Assembly (NCBI GenBank): GCA_030686995.1
Contig: CM060697.1
Location: 108,136,706 to 108,200,705 of the forward strand
DNA: 64,000 nt
Origin: Artemisia argyi
Lineage: Eukaryota > Streptophyta > Magnoliopsida > Asterales > Asteraceae
Direction: 5' to 3'
The notes beneath the pieces are model-generated. The model was not told where the DNA came from, did not search any database, and worked only from the letters and a program-made list of their open reading frames with translations. A program made the translations under genes and the position numbers. Positions 11,431 to 23,480 of the stretch are shown one piece after another; within the stretch, counting starts at the first letter, position 1; each line of letters starts with the position of its first letter.

Positions 11431-14400
11431 TGTAACACCCCCAATTCATGGATGCAGCGGAATTCGAACTGGGTGTTACTTGATGGCACAATAGTCACAA
11501 TAATAGAAAACGAACTCCAATTGAGTCGTTTTAAAAGATTTATCATTCAAATTATATAAATATCAGAGATTACAAAATGAGGTCCCAATTGGTTCCATGT
11601 TTACAAATCACATTAAGTGAGTTTTCGAATGATAATAAAATTTATAGCCCTCTTGAGTATCCGTGCCCTTCCGTGCCATCCTTGATCGTCATGAACCTGA
11701 AATACATGCTTGAGAGGTCAACACAAAGGTTGAGTGATATTCATAGAGTTTGTTTAATGTTTGAACACAATATGTTGGTAGTGTGAGCTATAGACTCACA
11801 CCAATGTTTGGAAAACAAATATGGGCCACGTTGTTACACGCCCGGAACAGTTATTATCAAATACTAAGCTTATGACACCAAAACGTTAACGGGTACCAAT
11901 ATCAATCGGCGGAGTTATCCCGGTAGGTACTTTGCCGTCATACCTAATGTCTTAAATATTAATGCATTCGTTTGAACTTAGTCAATACAAATGGGATTCG
12001 TCAATCCCAATAGGCCTATTCACAATATTCGCGCTCACTTGCAAGTAACCCTCGCAAGTGATTAAATGGTTCATAATATGGGATCTCGGTTTGGCAAGGA
12101 TGGTACTTAGTGATTATAAAACAATCAGGCAAGCATACAATTTAAAAACATTGTGCTCGGTTAAAAATAGCATGTATTCCCCCCAAGGGTTTGTAAAACA
12201 ATGAAGTAATGTAAAGTGGGGCTATGAACTCACCTTGAGTTGGATGATGTATAATGAGAATGATGGATATGCCGTAAGAACTTCTACGAGCAACCTAGAA
12301 TAATTGTTGTAACTTAGGATTTGAGTAAAGAATATGAAGTAGTGCCTATATATATATCTTGCATTATAGTCCATGATGTGGTATGATGTATATTGTAAGT
12401 CTTTGAAAGAAAAGATTCATGAATATGTATGTTTTGTATATCGTTTACTACCGTTCGGGCCGACATAATTCAGAAGTCATGTTAGTAAGCGTTCGAGGAG
12501 CCAGGACACTTTAACTCGTAAATCCACAACTCAACTCGACGGCTTACATAATGAACTCCTCACATGAGGCTCCCTACTATTGTAGTAGTTGATGAAATAT
12601 ATAGATATAAGTTTTGATCCGAAAGGTTACATGTCCGATATTTGAATAAACTTAGGAAAGTTTATTAGTACATGAAGATTGTTATTAGGGTATGTTTCAT
12701 AAGTTTTGTATGACCATTTTCTCTTGGTAATATCTCATGGTTCCCTTTTAAGTGAAGTAGATCCAAATTGCTTGTTCAAGTTCTCGTCAACTCTTTGTTT
12801 CATGTTTACGCCTATGAAAGTTGGTATGGTCATTTCGTCATGGCCTAGCCATGACCTTTGGTCCTTGTTTCAAGGTCATGAGACACAACCTTGGCTCTAG
12901 CCATGGTTGTGGTCTTGATTATAGGTCATAAGACCTCTTGTTCCTTTCAAAGTATAACCATAATCTTGTGACTTTCGCCTAAAAATGGGCTGTTTAGAAT
13001 TTGAAGAATTTTATCACTCGGAAAGTGTTTTTAGGTCTCGAGCTTCTTTGTTCCTGAACGAAAACGTCGTTCCGGACAACTTTCGTGTTTTAACTTTTTG
13101 ATGAATCGGACCAGAAGTGGGACTTTCAAAACCCAAATTTGATCAGAATGGTATTTGGCAGTTTGCCGCAAAGTTTTGGTAACTTCAAATGGGCGTAACT
13201 TTTGACTCGTATACTCGTTTTAGGTGGTTCAAATTGCTATGGTTTCCTTGTTAAGTCCTCTACTGTAATATGTAATGATCCAACATCATATTTTTACCAT
13301 TTTGATCAGGTCTTACCAAGAAAGTCACTAGTTTACTTGTTTTAGTAACTTATCTTGTCAATCAATAACAATAACTTGTTTTGCTCACTTTTATACATCA
13401 TGGACATAACTACAAGACATAATATAGCAAGAATAACATGTAAATAACATGAACATGATTATTTAACAAGAATCAAGTTAGGGTTTGGCTCACAACTTTT
13501 GGCTTTCAAAGATGAAAGGAAGTTAACATGTAAGGATCGGACTTTGATAGACTTGCTTCAACCCACTTCACTTCATGCAATCTTTCTACTCTTGTAATCT
13601 TGAAAGAGAGATGATGAAAATTGAGGTGACTTGAGTGGATTCAAACTCAAGAGAAATCACCAAAGTTTCTAAGGATTTGAAGTAGTTTTGATGAATCAAA
13701 ACTAAACTAGGGTTTATGTATGGATATTGCACTTGATTTCTTGGATGGAACTTGAAGTAAATGAGCTAAGGATGAGATGATGGTGTGTTTTTATGTGTGT
13801 GGGTCGTTGGAATGGCCAAGGAGGGGAAGGAGAGGCATTTATATGCAAATGAGGAGGTTACATTGTTGACTAGTCAACACTTGGAGGCCAAGTTGAACAC
13901 ATGTTCACATCTTAAGGCTCCTAGCATGAGATTAAGACACACAAGGCTGAATTCCCCCCCCCCCCCTAGGTCGGTTCCTAAACTTGGGGGACAAGGTGTG
14001 GACTTTGCTTGGTATTATCCTAAGTATTAGGAAGAGTTTTGACTCCGGGAAATGACAACCGTAAATGATTAGGCCTCAAAACGTAAAACCGGGTGTCGTA
14101 AAATTATGGAACTTTAAAGTATTGTTAGACATGTCCATATGTCCCATAATAAAATATAAAATGAGTGGTAGGTTCCATTTGGGTGGTAAAACCCTGCTAA
14201 AAACTGGAAACACGGGTCTAAAACGCGTAATACGTAAAACGTACGAATATTGCGTAAAATTGAGAAAAGTAAAATGTTACTTTTCTAATGTGATAAAAAT
14301 GATTTAAAATGACTTATAATGTCTAGACTGGGCTCAGTCTAGTGTCGGTTGGTATTAAATGTCTTTTAGACATCAAACCGTAAGCCTAAAAATCAAGGAA

Positions 14401-14928
14401 TGACTTATAACATCAAGGGATGATTTTTGGTCAATGGAGGAGGGAAAAATATGTTGACTTTTTCTAATAAGTTGAAAACTCAATTCTTTTTAGAAACACG
14501 TTTTGTGGTGGAACGGTTAATCGGCCATACGGTTAAGCGTGCTCATGCGAGAATAGTACTGGCTTGGGTGACCTGCTGGGAAGTCTTTGGTCATGTTTTT
14601 CTCAGTCATGATTAATTCTCAAATAAATCATGAGTGTGTCAAACATTTTTCTGATGCGGGGTCACTTAACGCGGTCGAATTTCGTTGTACGTAGAATTTC
14701 TGAATGACGTTTTACCCTAAAACGTGTAATTCCCTGTAATTCCTTAATAACTTTCACGAAAATGAGCTTATGAATGTCAAACTTTTAATTTGCCATGGAA
14801 ATGATTTATCACTTGAGAATATCAAATAAAAATCAACTTTCGGGAAAGTTTCGGGAAAAATGAATAGTAAAAGTGAATAGTGAAATTTTCCGGGAAAAGT
14901 AATTAACCTGAAAATGTGAATTGTTACA
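11431..14928 (-). mobile_element. LARD 5' LTR (right copy)
   Basis: A 3498 bp LTR, five bases longer than its partner, which the longer C-run near 13954-13966 fully explains. In the element's orientation this is the 5' LTR and would carry the promoter. Confidence 0.9.
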
Positions 14929-14933
14929 TGGTG
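14929..14933. repeat. Right target-site duplication of LARD (TGGTG)
   Basis: This matches 4959-4963 exactly and rejoins the interrupted reading frame as W-W. Confidence 0.9.
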
Positions 14934-15154
14934 GGCTGCTGAAAGAAAGAAAGCAGGAAAAACACAATCTATCAAACAACTTGTTGAGGATGAAAAGGAG
15001 TACAAAGCAACAAAAAAAACCATCTCTCAAACAACATCCCAAGGCGTACTAGACATTGGATGATGATGATTTGTCTGATGTGGAGTTTGATGGGTTGGAT
15101 TACGAAGATGCACATGTGGCATTTGACCCGGAGAAATCTCCAAAATTAGATTAG
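14929..15154 (+). pseudogene. 3' half of the gene split by LARD
   Basis: The continuation encodes a Lys/Glu-rich stretch (WAAERKKAGKTQSIKQLVED...). After about 42 codons it reaches a stop, but a run of aspartates and an acidic C-terminus (DLSDVEFDGLDYEDAHVAFD) follow in the +1 frame and end at TAG 15152-15154. The compositional fit suggests one frameshift around 15050-15065. The gene therefore carries two lesions: the 10 kb insertion and a small indel. The product is unidentified. Confidence 0.5.
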
Positions 15155-15482
15155 TAGATTTTTAGAATGTGTAACTTTTATTTCCAGTATTTTGTAATTT
15201 TTCATTTCAAGTTTTAATGGAAAATGTTTAATCTTAATTCCAGTACTTTTGTCATTGCTGAATTTTCTCATTACTTGTTGATATTAATATAATGATTCAC
15301 CCTTTACAGTATAAAAAGATTCTGCTGCTAAGAAAACGTTACTGCAGCTGGTTTTGTACATTATTTTGTAATTTTTCAGTTAAAGTTTTAATGGAAAATG
15401 TTTAATCTTAATTCCCGTACTTTTGTCATTGCTCAATTTTCTCATTACTTGTTGATATTAATATAATGATTCACCCTTTGCA

Positions 15483-15517
<35 letters not shown>

Positions 15518-15725
15518 CTGCTAAGAAAACGTTATTTCAGCTGGGTTTGTACTGCTATAACTGAGAGTGCAGGGGTGGATTGGTAACATTTACACTTAAC
15601 GGTTTAAATCCCCAATCAAATCGATAATTCAGTTTCACGCACACATAATTTCTCTATAATCACAAACACTAACATCTTTTATCAATCATTTTCAAAATCC
15701 CCAAATCACAAAACCCTAATTCAAG
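15155..15725. repeat. Imperfect tandem duplication with poly-A tract
   Basis: Copies at about 15188-15350 and 15363-15545 share TTTTAATGGAAAATGTTTAA, CATTACTTGTTGATATTAAT and TCTGCTGCTAAGAAAACGTT. The second copy carries an A-run of about 30 at 15485-15513. The segment lies between the split gene and the next pseudogene, and the first copy may be 3' untranslated sequence. Confidence 0.7.
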
Positions 15726-18364
15726 ATGGTGTTGCCAATTGAATCAAAACGCACATTTGTTGACAGACACAACATGGTCGCTTTTTTGAAGAAACCAGAT
15801 GGTTTTGAAGGATTCACACATTTAATCGATTTCTTGAATGCTACCCCTATTAGGTATGCATTAACTATGAATCCTCCTATATGCATTTCTTTTATTAAGC
15901 TGTTTTGGGCTACTGCTAAGGTCATAACTTTTAATGAAGAAAAACAGATTAAGGCTAAGGTAGATGGCCAAGATATACTCATAACTGAGTCATCTATTAG
16001 GGAATCTCTTAACCTACCAGATAATGAAGTGATTGTGTGTCTTGAAAATGCCGCCATTTTCAAAGGTTTGAAAAAAATGGGGTATGAGAAGAAGAATAAT
16101 AAATTAAAATTTTACAAAGGTCTCTTCTCATCTCAGTGGAAATTCTTGATTAATACTCTCTTACATTGTTTGAGTCCTAAAACAACAGGTTGGAATGAGT
16201 TTGGTACCACCATGGCATCAGCAGTGATATGCCTTGCTAAAGGAAAACCTTTCAATTTTTCAAAAATGATTTTGGAGGGTATGATCAAGACCTTGGCTGA
16301 TGATGGTACTTCCTTATTATATCCAAGGTTTTTGCAACTTATTATTCAAAAACAGTTGACTACCTTTAAAAGACATAAAGGAACTTATGCTGCCCCCCAC
16401 TACAAAAGAAAGTATTTTCAAATATGAAAAATAATAGCAAGGATTTTTCAGGAAAGGTTACACCGCTTTTTCCATATATGGTGAACCTTCCACAAAAAAA
16501 GGGTGAGGATGTCATGGGTGTGGAGCAGGCCAGTGGTAACATACATGAGAGTGAGTATACACCCGTTGATTCACCTCTCAGGGAAGGTAACACATCCAAA
16601 AGTGATGAGGGTAGTTCTGAAACACATGAATTGATGGATACTGTTGAGAATAGAATGAAACTTATACAGGATTTGAAGGCCTGTTGTACCCAGTTAGAAG
16701 AGGATGTTCTTAGCCTCCAAAAGCGCTTAACAAAAAATGGTGCAAAGATCTGCAAAGATCAAAAGGTTGAAGCTGAGTGTTCGATATTTGGAAGGTCGAA
16801 AGAGGTCAAGAAAAGCTCAGTTCAGAAGGTTGAAGAAGGTGGGCACAGCATACAGGGTGAGTTCTTCTAAGGCTACTAGTTTGGAGGATGCTCCCAAACA
16901 GGTGAGGAATGAAAGCAGAGTCTCAGGGGAGGAAACAACAAATGCTGAAGGTGCTTGTGTTGATATGCATGTGGATATGGATATTGGGATTGATAGTGAT
17001 GATAATGTGGATGATGATTATTTAGTTGCTGACAAGGGGGGTTATGAGGCGGTTTTGGAAGATGTAAATAAAAAGCAGGTAGTGGAAACTAATACTAGTT
17101 TGGGAGAAACTGCTGCTACTAGTAATGTTGAAGAAATGGCTAAGGTGATACAACAAGATGTTTCTGCTGCTACAACAAATCAAGTTTCTACTGCTGAAGT
17201 TGCTACAGATGAAGAGGTTGCAAGAGAGTTGATGAAGCTGAAATAGCTAACTTTATGGATGAGAAGAGGAGAGATAAAGTGTCTGAATTTGAAACAGATG
17301 AGCAAGTAAAATTCAGACTTGAAGAAGAGGAGAAAAAAAGAGCTCATGGAGAGCAAATGCAAGCTTTTATTGATGCGGATGAAGTTCTACAGGCTAGAAT
17401 TAAAGAACTTTACACAGATGAGACTGTAAATGGGGAAGACAAAGTACAAAGACTTGCTGATTTGATAAATGAAAGATATGAAGAATTAGTTTTGAAGGAC
17501 CTAATTAAGTCAATGAATCAACGTCAAAGTCAGAAGAGGAAAAGAAATCCCACAAGGTCTCAGCTCATCAGTGAAATGAAGATATACATACAACATCAAG
17601 GTGAGTACAAAGCTTCTGACCTCAGGGGAATGACATATGAACAAATTGAACGTCTATACTACCGAATCAAGAAATATGTTGAAAACTTTATCCCCATGGG
17701 TACAGAAGAAACACCATCAAAGAAACAAAAGATCATTGAAGACAAACCTACTGAGAAGAAGAATGATTCACAAAGAAAAGAAGACAGCTCTTCTCATGAT
17801 CAGATGATGGTGATTGTTCCTGAAACATTATATGTTGATCCTATTCAAGCTAGACATCCAATCATGGACTGGGAGATTTACCGAGATAAATTTGGAAATG
17901 CTTGGAAGATAATCAGGGCTGGTGGAGGATCAGCAGTGTACAAAAGGTTTGAGGATTTGATAAGAACAATTGACAGAGTAGACTTAGACAGATTATGGGA
18001 GTTGGTTCAAGAAAGAATCAAAACAGTCAAGAAGCTAGATGCAAAAGAGCAAGATTTGTGGGTTGAATTACATAGGTTATATAAACCTGATCTAGCTGAT
18101 ATCTATTGGAACTTCCCATGCCATCATTTCTCAACTTCATGGAAGTTTTATGATAGCTGCAATGTACATCACTTATCAACACAAGGTGGAATTGATGTTT
18201 TTATGCTTGCAGAAAACGAATATCCTTTACCTGCTATTTTACTTGTTGTGATGACATCTACAAAGATCATATGTGAAGAGCGTAAAGAGGTAGTTAAAGA
18301 TCTCATTGAAAGAATTCATGCTCAGTATAAGAGAGCATTGTATGATGTGAAGAAAACAAGCTGA
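15726..18364 (+). pseudogene. Asteraceae-type retroelement accessory protein, copy 1 (frameshifted)
   Basis: This spans a protein of about 870 residues broken into four frame segments. ATG 15726 opens the N-terminal domain (FLNATPIRYALTMNPPICIS..., LLHCLSPKTTGWNEFGTTMA...), which stops at 16425. The reading resumes one frame over as VFSNMKNNSKDF, shifts again near 16740-16760 into a Lys/Arg-rich then acidic region, and once more near 17233 into the C-terminal part (17255-18364), which includes AWKIIRAGGGSAVYKRFEDL and WKFYDSCNVHHLSTQGGIDV. From recall, this architecture is an accessory frame found beside Copia-type pol genes in Tanacetum and relatives; no pol is seen nearby. Function is unknown. 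A spliced-gene model could mask the shifts, but the junctions lack clear introns. Confidence 0.65.
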
Positions 18365-18549
18365 TAATTAGGTGTTTGGAGGTAGCAGGGGTACGTACTT
18401 TAGCTTCTCTGTTTTCATTATGTTGTAAAAAACCTTTTGGTAAGTACTATATAATTCACCTTTTGTGAGATTACAACTCTGTTGATTGTACAAAAGTTAC
18501 TACTGCTGTTACAATAGTTACTACTGCTATTACAACTCTGTTGTTTGTG

Positions 18550-19432
18550 TAACTCAATGTGACTAATATCAAGGTTAATGATAACTGAGTTCACATTTTG
18601 CTATAAATAATAGTCACATGAAATTCACAATGTGACTATTTTGAATGTATTTGTCACATATAATACCCTTATAACGTGGCCATAATCATGATTTAGATAC
18701 ACATTTGTGATATGGTGTGACTATTGTAAAGCCTATAGTCACATAATCGTGCTACAATTAAATGTGACTATACACATTAGGTTGTGGCAAGCAAACACAC
18801 ACTAGACTTTAGACATGCATATTAACTTACGTGACCATATGTATCAAATTTTGGTTACACTTAATCATGTATGTTTATGGTTTAGTGTGACCATATATGA
18901 CATTTGGTCACACTCTTCAAGTGTGTGACATATATTCGTCACTTTAAAATGCACATCGTGACTAACGCTTCAAACTTACTTTTCAGTTGTCACACATTTC
19001 ACATTCATATGTGGCTAAATATTCAACAAAGATTAGCAGTCACGTTTAAATAATGTGTGACAAACTTGACTATATAATTTAGACACATACACAATTACTT
19101 CATGTGACCATATATGGATTTTGGTCACACTGTTCAATTGTGTGAAATATATTTGTCACATACGTATATGTATAGTGTGACTTATGTCTCAAACTCATTT
19201 GTATCTGTCACACGTACCAAATTATAAGTGACTAAATAATCCAAATTTTTTTCCAGTTACCTCTAGTCACATAAATATTCAAATGTGTGACAATAGAATT
19301 CTGAAATGGTCACACAAGTCGGATCAAGTGTGGCTGTTTATTTTATTCTGGTACATTTAGTCACGTATAAATGTTACAGTGTGACATTTCAAAATCGACC
19401 ATGCGTGACCAATAGAACTTTTTGTACCAGTG
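18550..19432. mobile_element. CACTA transposon terminal region (one end)
   Basis: The block ends CTTTTTGTACCAGTG at 19418-19432, which on the minus strand reads CACTGGTACAAAAAG, a typical CACTA (En/Spm) terminus. The preceding 880 bp contains many copies of GTGTGAC / GTCACA in both orientations, like the subterminal binding sites of these elements. I could not find the partner terminus or a transposase in the window. The left limit is where the motif density falls off. Confidence 0.65.
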
Positions 19433-21439
19433 ATTGAAGCATACTCATGAGAATGTTTTGAACGGTTTGCATTCATGTGTAGTAAAAAATGTTGCTAGAG
19501 GAGTAGTCGAATGGAAAACAAAAGAAGAAGCGGCGAAAGCTTTGTACCGCATGAGGGAGAGGTATAACCTGCTAACCTGCTTGATTGGATGTTGGCAAAA
19601 TGGGTGGGTCATGTAGTTTGGAGAATGGATCAGAATGGGTAACTTTTAGATACATATTGAAATGGGCCAGAGTATCTAATTTTAATTAAAAAAATCTTAA
19701 AAATAAAATTTAGGAGGATTTATTCACTAACTTTACAATTTAGTGACTTTTCACTTTTAAATACTTCTGTCATGGATATTGTAGGTACTTTTACAACACA
19801 ATTCAAGTTTGACATTGTTGCCTAAATGATTAGTGATAATATATACACAAACTGTATTTGTTGAGTAACCATTTACAAAGGTTTAAAATGAATCAAGTTT
19901 GACAAACTGTATGGAACAAGTATCATTGTTAGTGCAATTCATAGTATTTTCATACAATTTAAGCTCATGTAGTTTGGCTATTTTGATTGCATCTGTTAGA
20001 AGGTTGTCTCGGAATGGGCCAAACTTTGGGGTCCTTTGATCATGTTTACTAATAACCATGGAGAATAGTCGTTCATTTATAGACAAATACTATTCTTGAT
20101 TACTGGAGTGGGCATTACAGCCAGGTACTATTCGATACTTTTGTGTAAATTTTTTTCAAATCAATATCAAATTTATTCTTTGTACCTTTAGTTGCAATCC
20201 AAGAACGCCGATGTGCTTGAAAGAGCTTTTGCATTTTGCTGTGAGGTAAACATAGTATGCCAAACATTCAAAGTTGCTACAGTTAAATTTTGATAATGCT
20301 CACCCTTTACTTCCATCCAAGGTAATACATACTTAAAGATATTACTATTTCATCAGAAACAAGAAACTGAAATCTTTAAACACGTTCCATTGATTTCTTT
20401 AAAAAAAATGAAATGCAATTATTAGGTGCTGATAATTCTAAAGAAAATCCCTGGTGCCACCTAGCAAAAGCTAGCTGATAGAGGGTGTTTTATTCAAGAG
20501 TAACACAACATATTCCTATTCCTCTAAACTGTCCTTCGACACCAGACATCTTTGATGGAATCAACATTATGTCTTCAGTTAGTCCATCATTTCTCAACTT
20601 AACAATATTTTCTACACCAATAACCCTTTAAAAAGAATTGCCATGGTGAGAATTAGGTGAAAGTGTGAAACTGCCTTAAATTTATACATTTCCTGTACCT
20701 TAAATTTAATTTATACATGTTTAAGGGATCTTTTGAGTTAAGAAACTAAAACTTGGTTGGCATGAATTTTTTGTTTGGTTTCACATTTAGGGACTACAGC
20801 GATACATCCTATGATGCTTTATAATGGAGATTGTTATAACAAACCTATGGCTTATGTGACATGACTATCATTGTTTACCAGGGTGCAAATAATCTATCAT
20901 ATAGGTGTAAGTAATCCAACCTATAGTATGGTATCTGCAGCCCATACTGCCTTTTGACAGCGATGTTTAGTTGTCCTTATGAAGTTTGTCATTTTTTGGC
21001 AGATAATGGTTATTTGAAAATTTACATGTTAAATTACACTAATGATTATATATCTACAAATAATTTATTTTATTCTTCGTTTGTGTGGCTGTTTACACTA
21101 AGTTTATTGTTTTGATTTAGAATGTTTGCCAATAAAGTTGCAAACAATGGCATTGCAACGACAAACCAGACATGGAAGCAAGTTCAGTTATTCAGTTAAA
21201 GAGTCTCAATAAGTGGGTTTATGCATTTTGAACATTATTGTTGTAATGCTTACACTTGAAATAAAATATTGTATTACATTATACAAGTTGTCATATGTAG
21301 ATATGTTCTTAATCGATCTAAGATATTTTATACAGGTTGCGTTATATATAGATATGTTCTTAATCGATATATGTTTATTGTAGTTATACTTTAACGAATG
21401 AAAGTCACTAAATGTGTACTTTTAATAAAACGAGTAATT
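19433..21439. other. AT-rich DNA with no recognised gene
   Basis: Two short frames occur (19434-19616 plus, 19883-20086 minus) without recognisable motifs. A short exon-like stretch lies at about 20193-20246 after a possible acceptor. Nothing here supports a gene call. Confidence 0.4.
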
Positions 21440-21472
21440 CAAACCCGTGCGTTGCACACAGGCTCTATCTAA
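21440..21472 (+). mobile_element. Helitron-like 3' terminus (degenerate)
   Basis: CCCGTGCGTTGCACACAGG forms an imperfect GC-rich hairpin, followed eight bases later by CTAA then T. That layout fits a Helitron 3' end. A similar decayed end (CCATGCAATGCACAC ... CTAAT) lies at about 22648-22673. No 5' terminus was assigned. Confidence 0.4.
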
Positions 21473-22016
21473 TTGGTCATAGTGTAATGTGCAGTAATTT
21501 TTTTCGTTATTAGACTTTTGTAAGTATGGCCTTAGTTGATCGGTAAATTTTATATTTAAACTTTTTATGACATATTAGTAGTTATTTATAAACTTTATAT
21601 TTTATATTTATTCTCAAGATTGTAACACTATATTTAAACTTTTTATGACATATTAATAGTTATTAATAAAGTTTAGATTTTGTATTTATTCTCAAAATTG
21701 TAACATCCCTATATTTTGATATAAAACTAAAGCTAACTTATAACTTTTTTTATAATCTAATTGGTCATAGTGTAATGTGCAGTAATTTTTTTTCGTTATT
21801 AGACTTTAGTAAGTATTGCCTTAGTTGATCAGTAAATTTTATATTTAAATTTTTTATGACATATTAGTAGTTATTTATAAAGTTTATATTTTGTATTTAT
21901 TCTCAAGATTGTAACATTATATTTAAACTTTTTATGACATACTAGTAGTTATTTATAAAGTTTAGATTTTGTATTTATTCTCAAAATTGTAACATCCGTA
22001 TATTTGATATAAAACT
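21468..22016. repeat. Direct tandem duplication, 288 bp period
   Basis: The block starting TCTAATTGGTCATAGTGTAA recurs from 21756. Each copy itself contains a sub-duplication of about 100 bp (TTTTTATGACATATTA... CTCAA.ATTGTAAC). It is AT-rich and non-coding. Confidence 0.75.
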
Positions 22017-23160
22017 AATATGTAATCTTCAGCATTTATTTTCGTCATTATATATCTAAGTTGTGATTGTATCACACTTTTTCTAAGCATGGTATACATT
22101 TAAAATAATTTATTGACATGTAAGCTTTGACACTTATTTTCATCATTATATATTTAAATTGTGATGGTATCACACATTTTCTAAGCATGACACACATTTA
22201 AAATAGTTTATTGACAATAAGTTCCTAAGTTGTGATGTTACCACAACTTTTGTTGGTCAATAAGTTCCTACGTTGTGCTGTTACCACAACTTTTATTAGC
22301 ATGGCATGAAAAATGTTGGTGCCTTTATTTCTGTCAGTTTTAATTGGAGTCGAGTCAAAAACTATGTTTGCCACTAATTTTTGTCATAAACAACTTGGGC
22401 TGCCTCAGGACCCGTGCGAAAATAATTGTATAAATTGTCGGGTTATTAGTATGATGGTGAGGCCCAAATATACAACAATAGTTTATTGATATTAAAAGAG
22501 TTTATATGAAGAGTCTCTTCACATGTAATTTTTTAATATGTATAAGTTACATAAATTATTTTAAATATGAAGCGATGGCATTAATGTTGGAGACCTTTTA
22601 TATTCATCCCCGTGCGATGCACACAGGTTTGGACTGCCTCAGGACCCATGCAATGCACACATTTTGGATCTAATTGTTTTTTTCGTAATGTTCGGGAATC
22701 GGGACTAATTTTCGGTTCATGTTTGAAACTCTCATTTTTTGTGAAAGACGAACTTCGTTGTTCAAATAAATGACATTATTAAAAGCGAACTATAAAACAA
22801 ATTTCCTTTTTAACAAAACTATAAAAACATAAAACATTAAAGTAATTAGTGTATTCAAGAGTATAAATTATAACTCTTATAATAAAAAATCAGATCTAAT
22901 GATCCAAGTCCGAATCATAAACCCGCTCCAATCAATCAATAGACCCAACATTTAACTAAACACAATTTTCTTCTCCTTTATATACTCTTCGATTTAGAAG
23001 ATTCTCATTGTTAAGATGATAGTGTGAAGATGTTTTTATTATATACTTCTATTTACAATATGTAACATCGACATAATTTACACAGTCATATCAAATATCA
23101 AAGGCACGCAATATTCGAAGATGTTTAATTAAGAAAGTGACATTAACACACCGCAAGACA
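22017..23160. other. AT-rich non-coding DNA
   Basis: Short direct repeats are present, such as GTTCCTA.GTTGTG.TGTTACCACAAC at about 22220-22290. A second Helitron-like end motif lies at 22605-22673. No gene is seen. Confidence 0.4.
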
Positions 23161-23325
23161 AAAAATTACATTAAGAGCAAAAATATTAAAATGAACCAAC
23201 AAATGTAGTAATAATTACTTGCTAACAAATCAATAGTATTAGCCCGTTTATCGGTATTACATGAAGTAAAATATTGCATGTTTAATTTGTAACGTACTAT
23301 TAATATGAATGCTAAGTATTCATTC

Positions 23326-23468
23326 CTCTGGTGGCCGTGGCGGTGTTCTTGTTGTTGTTGTTGTTGTTCTTGTCTTTGTCGTTGTTGTTCATTGGCCTTT
23401 TGCATGTTTTGTTCTTGATACAAATTTTGTGACTTCTCGATCTCTTTCTTTAATGCTTCTTGACGCGC
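23326..23468 (-). other. Gln-rich exon-like fragment
   Basis: On the minus strand, after an acceptor-like TTTTTTGCAG (23468-23477), a frame encodes a charged helix followed by a polyglutamine run and a His-rich tail (QEALKKEIEKSQN..., RQEQQQQQQEHRHGH). The Gln codons form a CAA microsatellite. The fragment then runs into AT-rich DNA. It may be an exon carried by a transposon; no family is recognised. Confidence 0.3.
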
Positions 23469-23480
23469 TGCAAAAAACAA

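Larger units (their letters stand above)
4964..14928 (-). mobile_element. Complete non-coding LTR retrotransposon (LARD type)
   Basis: A 9965 bp element with LTRs at 4964-8456 and 11431-14928, matching TGGTG target duplications, a primer site inside the right LTR and a purine-rich tract inside the left LTR. The polarity is therefore minus. The 2974 bp interior has no gag, protease, reverse transcriptase or integrase frame, which fits large retrotransposon derivatives that depend on enzymes from autonomous relatives. The LTRs differ by about a dozen substitutions by eye plus a C-run length change (8 versus 13), so the insertion is young. Its LTRs are related to the LTR at 203-3103. Confidence 0.9.

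Noticed and set aside
16424..16427. ATGA overlap suggesting termination-reinitiation between two genes
   Set aside because: The second frame continues the same protein family across the junction (VFSNM in the shifted frame), so a frameshift in one gene explains it better.
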